Assembly: GCA_031177735.1 (NCBI GenBank) | Contig: JAPSKJ010000165.1 | Location: 1-5,582 of the forward strand | Length of the DNA: 5,582 nucleotides | Reading direction: 5' to 3' | DNA from: Nocardioides sp. | GTDB taxonomy: Bacteria; Actinomycetota; Actinomycetes; Propionibacteriales; Nocardioidaceae | In this document: positions 1 through 5,582 of the stretch, in pieces | How the letters are laid out: each line of letters starts with the position of its first letter | How positions within the stretch are numbered: the stretch's first letter is position 1 | Made by a program: the position numbers and the translations under genes | The notes under the pieces: model-generated | What the model was told of the DNA's origin: nothing | What the model saw: only the letters and a program-made list of their open reading frames with translations | The model's database searches: none

Positions 1-1326
1 CTGCTGTCCACCGAGCGTCGGCTGCACCGGCTGCGGCCCGCCCTGGCCGCGCCCTGCCCTCCTCAGGCGCTCGCGCGGTGGGAGCGCCGCGGCGACGGCC
101 TGCCCGACCTGATCCTCGACCTGGAGGGCGACAGCGGCTCGCCGGGGGCCTGGGCGCTCACCTTCGACGGCGCGGCGGGCACCACCGGCGCGATCCGGGC
201 GCTGACGCATGGTGGCTTCCCGCTCGTTCAGCTGGTCCGAGACGGTGCCGCGATCACGCTGGGACGGCCCGGCAGCGAGACGCCGCGGCCGGTGGCGGCG
301 GCGCTGGAGGACGTCCTCGCGGGCACCGTCCTCCTGCTGCAGCAGGCGCTCGGACGCCCGTCGTTGAGCCCCGAGGAGCCTCACCTACCGGTGGAGCAGC
401 CGCACCGACAACCGCCGGGCACCGCCGCCTTGGCTCGTACGGTCGCTTCGGCCGGCGTGCGACGGGCCTACCGGGCCGCCTACCGCGCGCCGCACTGGCG
501 GGTCGGCTGGCGGCTGCTCGACCACGGTGAGCCCGACGTGCTCGATCTGCTCGACCACCCCCCGGGTGGCTGGGCGACGCTTCCCGACGACGGCTGGCAC
601 TTCTACGCCGACCCGTTCCCGGTCCAGACAGGCGACCACCATGTGCTCTTCGTCGAGGACTTCGACCACCGGTTGGGTCGGGGGGTCATCTCAGCGGTCG
701 AGTTCGATGACGACGGCCCGGTGGACGTCCCGCGGCCGGTGCTCGAGCACGACGTCCATTTGTCCTACCCCTACGTGCTGCAGGACGAGGGCGAGTGGTG
801 GATGGTCCCGGAGACCTCGGCGGCCGGCACCGTGGAGCTCTACCGCGCGGTGGCCTTCCCCGACAAGTGGGCCCTGGAGCGGGTGCTGCTGAAGGGCGTC
901 GAGGCCAGCGACGCGAGCGTGTTCCGCCATGACGGCCGGTGGTGGCTCACCGCGACGGTGCGGCACGGCGGGTCCTGGTCCGACGCGCTGCACCTGTGGT
1001 GGGCGGACCACCTCACCGGACCGTGGCACCCGCATCCGCGCAACCCGGTCCTGGTCGACATCAGTGCCGCACGACCGGCCGGGCGGCCGGCTCACCGTGA
1101 CGGCCGGTTGTTGCGGCCGGTCCAGGACGGCACGGCGGGTTACGGCGCCGGGTTGGCGGTCGCCGAGGTGGTCCGTCTCGACGAGGAGAGCTTCGAGCAG
1201 CGGATCCTCGCCCGACTCGGCCCCGGTCCGCGCTGGCCGGGGACCCGGCTGCACACCCTCAACCGCGCCGGGCGGTTGGAGACGATCGACGGATCTGCAC
1301 GGTCGCCACGGTTCCGGCGGCGCTGA
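1..1326 (+). CDS. Formyltransferase-like / GINT1 N-terminal-like beta-propeller protein, 5' truncated
   Basis: The frame is open from the first base to a TGA at 1324-1326 (441 visible residues), so the true start lies upstream of the window. Visible residues about 34-115 resemble the later half of a formyltransferase-like fold: a hydrophobic strand PDLILDL (35-41), then AWALTFDG (50-57), then strands around FPLVQLVRDG. Residues about 190-431 carry the hallmarks of the domain shared with the N-terminus of glucosamine inositolphosphorylceramide transferase 1: WHFYADPF (199-206), FVEDF (217-221), the glycine in GRGVI, HLSYPYVL (253-260), WWMVPET (266-272), DASVF (304-308), RPVQDG followed by YG (372-382), and LHTLN with IDG near the end. 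The family has a glycosidase-like five-bladed propeller appearance and is often found in actinobacterial and proteobacterial polysaccharide loci; its reaction in bacteria is not established. No signal peptide or membrane segment is visible. It lies 21 bp upstream of the acyltransferase gene, probably in one operon. The family call is fairly firm; a sugar-modifying role is inference. Confidence 0.8.
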   Translation: MLSTERRLHRLRPALAAPCPPQALARWERRGDGLPDLILDLEGDSGSPGAWALTFDGAAGTTGAIRALTHGGFPLVQLVRDGAAITLGRPGSETPRPVAAALEDVLAGTVLLLQQALGRPSLSPEEPHLPVEQPHRQPPGTAALARTVASAGVRRAYRAAYRAPHWRVGWRLLDHGEPDVLDLLDHPPGGWATLPDDGWHFYADPFPVQTGDHHVLFVEDFDHRLGRGVISAVEFDDDGPVDVPRPVLEHDVHLSYPYVLQDEGEWWMVPETSAAGTVELYRAVAFPDKWALERVLLKGVEASDASVFRHDGRWWLTATVRHGGSWSDALHLWWADHLTGPWHPHPRNPVLVDISAARPAGRPAHRDGRLLRPVQDGTAGYGAGLAVAEVVRLDEESFEQRILARLGPGPRWPGTRLHTLNRAGRLETIDGSARSPRFRRR

Positions 1327-1347
1327 GCGAACGATGGAGACACTCCG

Positions 1348-2574
1348 ATGACGGCACACGATCCAGGGCCGCTCGCCACGCGGCCGGCGACGCCCCTGCG
1401 CACGCCCGACCCGGCGAGCCCGCCGCTGGCGGACCCGCCGACGGCGGGGTACGTCGTCGCCCGCGAGGACGGGTTCGACTTCCGATCCGCGGAGTACGCC
1501 GATCTCTACGACCGCTCGGACGCGACACTGTTCCAGCATCCCGGCTGGATCCACCACGTCTACGCGACCCTCGCGCCGCAGCTCGGCGCCGTGCCGGTCG
1601 TGCTGACCGTCCGGGCCGCTCCTGGCGGCCGCCTGCTCGCCGTGCTTCCGTTCGTCCGGCGCAGCCGTTACGGAGTGCGGGTCCTCGAGCTGGCCGACCT
1701 CGGGGTCTGCGACCACGCCGCTCCGGTGCTCGACCGCGAGGCGGCTCGCTGGTTACGAGGCGACCGGGCGCTGCGCGGAGCGCTGTGGCGGTCCCTCGAC
1801 GGGTTCGACCTGCTGCGGATCGAGCGGATCGTCGGAGGTCCGGAGCCGTTCGCGGAGCTGCTCGGGACCCGGACCCATCGCCGGCACCCCTACCACACGC
1901 ACACCGTCACGCTGCCCGAGTCGGTCGCCGACTGGCCGGGCACCACGCTCGACCCCGCGTTCGTCCGCCACCTGGAGCGCAAGCGGAAGCGGCTTCGCCC
2001 CAAGGGCGGGGTCGCGCTGCGCGCGGTGCACGATCCCGGCGAGGTGGACGACCTGCTCGAGCGGCTGCGCGCCTTCCGGCGCGGGCGGTTCCTCGAACGG
2101 GGCGGGGTCGACCTGGTGCAGGAGCACAGCCACTTCGAGTTCTACCGGCAGGTGGCCCGGGACGGCGTCGCAGGGAGAGGGCCGGCGGTCCTGTCGGTGC
2201 TCGAGGTCGGCGGAGAGCCGGCAGCAGTCTCGTTGGACCTCGCGGACGACGAGGCCCACCTGTTCCTGGTCGTCGGCTACGACTTCGAGCGCCTGCGCAA
2301 CTACTCCCTCGGCCTCCTGATCGTCGACGAGCTGGCCCGGGCGGCGATCGCCCGGGGCGTCCGCCGGCTGGACCTGACCGTGGGCGACGAGGGCTACAAG
2401 GCCGACTTCTCCGCCGCCCCGGCGCAGCTGTGGAGCACACGCCAGGCCCACACCGTGCGGGGACTGGTGGCAGGGCTGGTGATCGACCTCGAGGCATACG
2501 CTCGACGGACCGCGAAGGTGATCGTGGCCAAGCGTGCGGCCCGGCGCGCGGCCAGAGAGGCAGCCCCGGCGTAG
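1348..2574 (+). CDS. CelD/BcsL-type GNAT family acyltransferase
   Basis: This 408-residue protein has the two-lobed layout of GNAT proteins related to CelD/BcsL (the BioF2-like acetyltransferase domain). These proteins are thought to transfer acyl groups from acyl-CoA and are frequent in exopolysaccharide loci. Residues 1-35 are Pro/Ala-rich and probably disordered. The first lobe begins with LFQHPGWIHHVY (61-72), followed by strands ending in LAVLPFVRR. A basic segment HLERKRKRLRPKGG lies midway, as is usual before the second lobe. The second lobe contains GGEPAAVSLDL (288-298), LVVGYD (307-312), the helix YSLGLLIVDELARAAIARG (319-337) and the family-typical LDLTVGDEGYKADF (341-354). The tail from about 375 is Arg/Ala-rich. 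The ATG at 1348 is preceded by GGAGA at 1336-1340, seven bases away, which supports this start. No signal peptide is seen, so it should be cytoplasmic. The acceptor is unknown; a nucleotide-linked or lipid-linked sugar is the likeliest given the neighbours. A peptidoglycan or amino-acyl acceptor (FemAB-like fold) is an alternative. Confidence 0.85.
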   Translation: MTAHDPGPLATRPATPLRTPDPASPPLADPPTAGYVVAREDGFDFRSAEYADLYDRSDATLFQHPGWIHHVYATLAPQLGAVPVVLTVRAAPGGRLLAVLPFVRRSRYGVRVLELADLGVCDHAAPVLDREAARWLRGDRALRGALWRSLDGFDLLRIERIVGGPEPFAELLGTRTHRRHPYHTHTVTLPESVADWPGTTLDPAFVRHLERKRKRLRPKGGVALRAVHDPGEVDDLLERLRAFRRGRFLERGGVDLVQEHSHFEFYRQVARDGVAGRGPAVLSVLEVGGEPAAVSLDLADDEAHLFLVVGYDFERLRNYSLGLLIVDELARAAIARGVRRLDLTVGDEGYKADFSAAPAQLWSTRQAHTVRGLVAGLVIDLEAYARRTAKVIVAKRAARRAAREAAPA

Positions 2575-2644
2575 CCCATATGGACGACGCCGCCTTGACA
2601 TCGTCCAACCCGGCGGCGAGCGTCGCAGACGTCGTCCGGTTCTC

Positions 2645-2651
2645 GGGAGGA
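2645..2651 (+). promoter_or_regulatory. Ribosome binding site deciding a TTG start
   Basis: GGGAGGA is a near-perfect anti-16S match. Its GGAGG core (2646-2650) ends five bases before the TTG at 2656. In this frame the preceding stop is TGA at 2596-2598, and no ATG, GTG or TTG occurs between it and 2656. The next ATG in frame (2740) would remove the whole signal peptide. The site therefore fixes TTG as the start. Confidence 0.75.
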
Positions 2652-2655
2652 AGCT

Positions 2656-4476
2656 TTGCTGTCTCGACCGCTGCGTGTCCTCACCGGGGTCACACTCGTC
2701 AGCGGACTGCTCACCGCAGCCGACCCCGTTCCGCCGCGGATGGTCGCGCCGGCCGCCCAAGCGACCGCGCCGGTGACGGGACCTGCGGCTCGCGCGAGCC
2801 GGGTAGCGGGCCCCCAGGGCACGACGACGCCGCGCGTCACCGCGCCAGCCCCCACGGGGCGGGAGTGGCACGTCGCGGTGCGCGGGCGCGATGACGCGGC
2901 CGGCTCGAGCCGCGCACCCCTGGCGCGGATCGGGACGGCCATCAGCCGAGCCCGGTCGGGCGACCGCATCGTCGTGCACGCCGGGAGCTACCACGAGAGC
3001 CTGACGGTCCCCACCGGCAAGACACTGCACATCCGGGCCGCCGACGGCGCGAAGGTCTGGCTCGACGGCAGCGTGCCGGTCGACGGCTGGCGACCCAGCG
3101 GGACGGGCTTCGCCACGGTCTGGCGGGTCGACCTCGACGCGAGTCCCACCTACTCGTGGGGCGAGCCCGACGGCACCGAGGCCGGCTGGACCTTCGTCAA
3201 CCCCGACCGGCCCATGGCCGCCCACCCGGATCAGGTGTGGCTCGACGGCAAGCCTCAGCGGCAGGTCGGAAGCCAGGCCGAGCTGGTGCCGGGGACCTTC
3301 TACGTCGACGACGCGGCCGACCTGCTCCACCTCGGCTCGGACCCCAGCGGACGCAAGGTCCGGGCCAGCGTGCTGCCTCGCGCGATCGCCCTGCGGGCCG
3401 CCGGCACGTCGGTCCGCGGTGTCGGGGTGCGTCGCTTCGCCCCGTCCGTGCCGCACATGGGAGCGGTCACGGCCGAGGCGGCGGGGGTCACGCTGACCGG
3501 CATGCGGATCGTGGACAACTCCACCACCGGGCTGCACGTCTCAGCGCCCGGCGTGCGTGTGCAGCGCGTCCGGGTCGTCCGCAACGGGATGCTCGGGATG
3601 AGTGCGACCTACGCCGACCGGCTCCGGCTGGTGCGCGCCGTCGCTCGCCGCAACAACACCGAGGGCTTCAACACCTCACCGGTCGCGGGAGGCGCCAAGA
3701 TCGGTCGCTCGCGCGACGTCGTCGTGCGGCGCAGCCGGTTCGCGGGCAACGCCGGCACCGGGCTGTGGTTCGACGAGTCGGCCTACGACATCGCGGTGCT
3801 CGACACGACGCTGCGCGGCAACGACGGCCACGGGTTGTCCTTGGAGCTGTCCACCCATGCCCTGGTCGCCGACACGCTCGTGGCCGACAACCGCGGCCAC
3901 GGTGTGAAGGTCAACAACACGGCACAGGTCAGCTTGTGGAACAACACCGTCGTGCGCAACGGCCGCGCGATCAACATCGTGCAGGACGAGCGCGACATCG
4001 ATGACCCCGAAACGCCCGGTCACGACCCACGTCGTCCGCTTCCGGACCCGACCATGGACTGGGTCGTGCGGGACCTGGTGCTCCGCAACAACATCCTGGG
4101 CGCCGCTCAGTACGACGCGAACTGCCTGTTGTGCGTCGAGGACTACTCCGGCCGGTGGACGGCCGAGGAGCTGGGCATCGACGCGAACGGCAACGTCTAC
4201 CAGCGGCCGCGTGCTTCGGCGCCGCAGTGGGTGGTGGTGTGGTCGCGCGGCGCAGGTGACCCCGCCGTGTTCACCTCGGTGCGCGACTTCGAGATCGCGA
4301 CCGGACGGGAGCGCCAGCACCTCGACCTGGTCGGCACCGCGGCGGTGACGCCGTCGCTGCGGCCGAGCCCGCTGGTCAGGAGCCGTCAGTCCGCGGTCGC
4401 CGTGGCGCTGGCCAGGCGGCCGGCCCGGATGCTGGACCGACCGCCTGGCACTCGCCACATCGGCGCCTGGCGCTGA
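2656..4476 (+). CDS. Secreted right-handed parallel beta-helix protein
   Basis: The 606-residue product starts at TTG behind a strong ribosome binding site. Residues 1-22 form a signal peptide: Arg4/Arg7, the hydrophobic stretch VLTGVTLVSGLL, and a possible cleavage after TAA (20-22) or AQA (34-36). A Pro/Ala/Thr-rich linker runs to about 70. Then comes the entry usual in pectate-lyase-like beta-helices: DDAAGSSRAPLARIGTAI (79-96), GDRIVV (102-107) and GSYHESL. Residues about 130-235 form an insertion with VWLDGK and PGTFYVDD. From about 245 to 480 there are short repeated coils rich in N-G and V-x-x-N/D: NNTEGFN (333-339), GAKIG, GTGLWFDES (367-375), GHGLSLELS (391-399), GHGVKVNNT (414-422), LWNNTVVRNG (427-436) and LRNNILG. 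The only cysteines are C490 and C493. The chain ends in HIGAW, like other members of this fold. The fold occurs in polysaccharide lyases, epimerases and glycan-binding proteins; which applies here cannot be read from the sequence. The context suggests an extracellular glycan substrate. The fold is a confident call, the activity is not. Confidence 0.85.
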   Translation: MLSRPLRVLTGVTLVSGLLTAADPVPPRMVAPAAQATAPVTGPAARASRVAGPQGTTTPRVTAPAPTGREWHVAVRGRDDAAGSSRAPLARIGTAISRARSGDRIVVHAGSYHESLTVPTGKTLHIRAADGAKVWLDGSVPVDGWRPSGTGFATVWRVDLDASPTYSWGEPDGTEAGWTFVNPDRPMAAHPDQVWLDGKPQRQVGSQAELVPGTFYVDDAADLLHLGSDPSGRKVRASVLPRAIALRAAGTSVRGVGVRRFAPSVPHMGAVTAEAAGVTLTGMRIVDNSTTGLHVSAPGVRVQRVRVVRNGMLGMSATYADRLRLVRAVARRNNTEGFNTSPVAGGAKIGRSRDVVVRRSRFAGNAGTGLWFDESAYDIAVLDTTLRGNDGHGLSLELSTHALVADTLVADNRGHGVKVNNTAQVSLWNNTVVRNGRAINIVQDERDIDDPETPGHDPRRPLPDPTMDWVVRDLVLRNNILGAAQYDANCLLCVEDYSGRWTAEELGIDANGNVYQRPRASAPQWVVVWSRGAGDPAVFTSVRDFEIATGRERQHLDLVGTAAVTPSLRPSPLVRSRQSAVAVALARRPARMLDRPPGTRHIGAWR

Positions 4477-4490
4477 GGGCGCCGGCCGAT
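4459..4490. terminator. GC-rich hairpin at the convergent gene junction
   Basis: ATCGGCGCC at 4459-4467 can pair with GGCGCC (4478-4483) and CGAT (4487-4490), leaving a small bulge. A competing fold pairs GGCGC (4469-4473) with GCGCC (4479-4483). The structure overlaps the stop codon of the beta-helix gene and lies within the 25-bp gap before the stop of the opposite gene, so it could act on both transcripts. There is no T-tract, and G+C-rich DNA gives such pairings by chance, so this is a weak call. Confidence 0.3.
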
Positions 4491-4501
4491 TCAGCAGGTC
4501 G

Positions 4502-5582
4502 TCACTGGGTGGTCCTCACCTCCAGGTCGTCGAACAGGCCCGTCACCGGCGCGTTCGTCGCCGACCCCGACAGGTAGGTCCGCAGCCCGATCCCGCCGGG
4601 TGCCTGCAGGGCGGCAGTGGTGTCGGTGATCGAGGCGGTCCAGGCCTCGGGCTCCGGCTGGCCCGCCGCCCACACCTTCATCCGGAAGGTCGTGGGGGCC
4701 GTGCCGGTCGCCTGGACACGCACCTGGAGCAGCTGCCCGGCCACTGCGGTCAGTCCGGTGACCGTCCGGGTCTGGAGCGTGGTCTCGGTGCCGCCCACGG
4801 TGCGGCCCAGGTTGACGGCGACCGCGCCGGTGGACTGGATGCGGACGTCGGCGAAGTAGCGATCACCGTTGGGCAGTCTCCGCGGTTGGATGGTGAGGTA
4901 GGTCCCCCCACCGGTCGCCGCCTTGTCCGAGCCGAGCCGTAGCCGGACGTCGGTATCGGTGGACGACACGGAGTCCAGCTGGATCCCCGGTCCGGCGCCG
5001 GGGCTGGCCATCCGGATGCGTCCGACGCCGTCGGCGACGGAGAAGTTCGCCGCCGCGGACCCGGTCGTCCACGCTCCGCCGGTGTCCGCCGTGCCCCAAC
5101 CGCCGGTGACGGTGCGACCGAAGGCGTCCTTCGCCAGCAGCTGCGGTCCGGACGGAGGCGCCGAGACGGTCACCTGCCGCGTGGTCTCGGCGGTGGCACC
5201 GTCGTCGTCGGTCACCCGCAGGCTGACGGTGTAGGTCCCGGCGGCCGGATAGGTGTGCGACGGGGCGGTGCCGGACCCGGTCGACCCGTCGCCGAAGTTC
5301 CAGCTGTGCTCGGTGAGCGTCCCGTCGGGGTCGCTGGAGGTGGAGGAGAACGATGCGGTCAACCCCGACGCCGTGGCGGAGAACGCCGCCGTGGGCGGCT
5401 GGTTGGGGGTCGGCGCGCCGATGCCCGCGGCGTAGTGCGCAGCGATCTCGCTCGCCGTGAGCTCTCGCTTGTAGACCGCCAGCTCGTCGAGGTCGCCGGC
5501 GAAGGCGTTGCTCGTCGGCGCCGAGGGCCACCCGGTCAGCGTGTCCTGACCGATCCGCCAGTAGCCGATCGACAGGTGCTCG
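4502..5582 (-). CDS. LamG-PKD extracellular protein with C-terminal beta-sandwich-like module, 5' truncated
   Basis: Reading leftward, the frame is open from the right edge to a TGA at 4502-4504, giving 359 visible residues; the start is outside the window. The TTG at 5360-5362 lies inside the PKD domain and is not the start. Visible residues 1-53 are the end of a LamG (concanavalin A-like) domain: YWRIGQD (7-13), then FAGDLDELAVYKRELTASEI (27-46). After a linker containing NQPPTA, residues about 60-140 form a PKD domain: FSSTSSDPDG (78-87), WNFGDGS (94-100), HTYPAAGTYTVSLRVTDDDG (109-128). Residues about 148-359 form a separate module starting DAFGRT (152-157) with a GGWGTAD motif and ending GLFDDLEV, which looks like a beta-sandwich. 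No LPxTG motif, membrane helix or SLH-type anchor follows, so the protein is probably released or held by its missing part. LamG and PKD domains bind or space out carbohydrates and other surface ligands; many actinobacterial proteins of this make-up also carry a catalytic domain, which may lie upstream. It is convergent with the beta-helix gene and so separately transcribed. Confidence 0.85.
   Translation of the reverse strand, partial: EHLSIGYWRIGQDTLTGWPSAPTSNAFAGDLDELAVYKRELTASEIAAHYAAGIGAPTPNQPPTAAFSATASGLTASFSSTSSDPDGTLTEHSWNFGDGSTGSGTAPSHTYPAAGTYTVSLRVTDDDGATAETTRQVTVSAPPSGPQLLAKDAFGRTVTGGWGTADTGGAWTTGSAAANFSVADGVGRIRMASPGAGPGIQLDSVSSTDTDVRLRLGSDKAATGGGTYLTIQPRRLPNGDRYFADVRIQSTGAVAVNLGRTVGGTETTLQTRTVTGLTAVAGQLLQVRVQATGTAPTTFRMKVWAAGQPEPEAWTASITDTTAALQAPGGIGLRTYLSGSATNAPVTGLFDDLEVRTTQ

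Noticed and set aside
1334..1351. A five-residue leader-like frame (METLR) whose TGA overlaps the ATG of the acyltransferase gene.
   Set aside because: The ATG lies immediately before the Shine-Dalgarno-like GGAGA and has no site of its own; the overlap is most likely chance.
691..1716. A 341-codon minus-strand frame.
   Set aside because: It is antisense to the GINT1-like and acyltransferase genes, with low-complexity charged composition and no recognisable motif.
2580..2894. A plus-strand frame starting at the ATG in CATATG (2580), about 104 codons, beginning MDDAALTSSNPA.
   Set aside because: There is no good ribosome binding site before it, and beyond about residue 40 it becomes Arg/Gly/Pro-rich. 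It overlaps the signal-peptide region of the beta-helix gene, whose own frame is clearly coding.
1753..3537. A 594-codon open frame on the minus strand.
   Set aside because: It lies opposite two well-supported genes, spans their junction, and its translation is rich in Arg, Pro, Gly and His with no domain pattern. Long antisense frames are expected in DNA this G+C-rich.
4502..4560. A possible sortase signal or membrane anchor at the end of the LamG-PKD protein.
   Set aside because: The C-terminus reads GLFDDLEVRTTQ and stops, with no LPxTG-like motif, hydrophobic segment or basic tail.
4502..5362. TTG at 5360-5362 as the start of a 286-residue minus-strand gene.
   Set aside because: The frame stays open to the window edge and the upstream part encodes the first strand of the PKD domain and the end of a LamG domain, so the gene begins further upstream.
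1..5582. CRISPR arrays, direct repeats, transposon ends, tRNA genes.
   Set aside because: Reading both strands I found no spaced identical repeats, no inverted terminal repeats beside a transposase, and no tRNA-like sequence.

Overview
The window is a GC-rich stretch with dense, G/C-ending codon use, long spurious reading frames on both strands and short intergenic gaps. This and the domain types point to a soil-type actinobacterium, perhaps Nocardioidaceae or a relative; the genus is a guess from general character. It holds four protein-coding genes, two of them cut by the window edges. I see no tRNA, rRNA, CRISPR array, insertion sequence or phage gene.

Layout. Bases 1-1326 (+) are the 3' part of a gene for a two-part protein: a degenerate formyltransferase-like segment followed by the beta-propeller-like domain shared with glucosamine inositolphosphorylceramide transferase 1 (GINT1) N-termini. 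After 21 bp comes 1348-2574 (+), a CelD/BcsL-type GNAT acyltransferase. After a further 81 bp comes 2656-4476 (+), a secreted right-handed parallel beta-helix protein with a TTG start. These three read in the same direction and probably form the end of one transcription unit. A convergent gene, 4502-5582 (-), ends only 25 bp away. Its visible part encodes the end of a LamG domain, a PKD domain and a C-terminal beta-sandwich-like module of a large extracellular protein whose N-terminus lies beyond the right edge.

How they may work together. The first two genes are typical of exopolysaccharide or cell-surface glycan loci, where an acyltransferase decorates sugars in the cytoplasm. The third would be exported and could bind, cleave or epimerise a glycan. 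The fourth looks like an extracellular carbohydrate-binding or adhesive protein. A surface-glycan biosynthesis and modification locus is the best reading, but no glycosyltransferase, flippase or polymerase lies inside the window, so this remains inference. The three gaps between genes (21, 81 and 25 bp) are too short to hold further genes. Nothing here is clearly a new system; the most informative oddities are the degenerate formyltransferase part, the WFDES/LELS cluster of the beta-helix protein, and the unassigned C-terminal module of the LamG-PKD protein.
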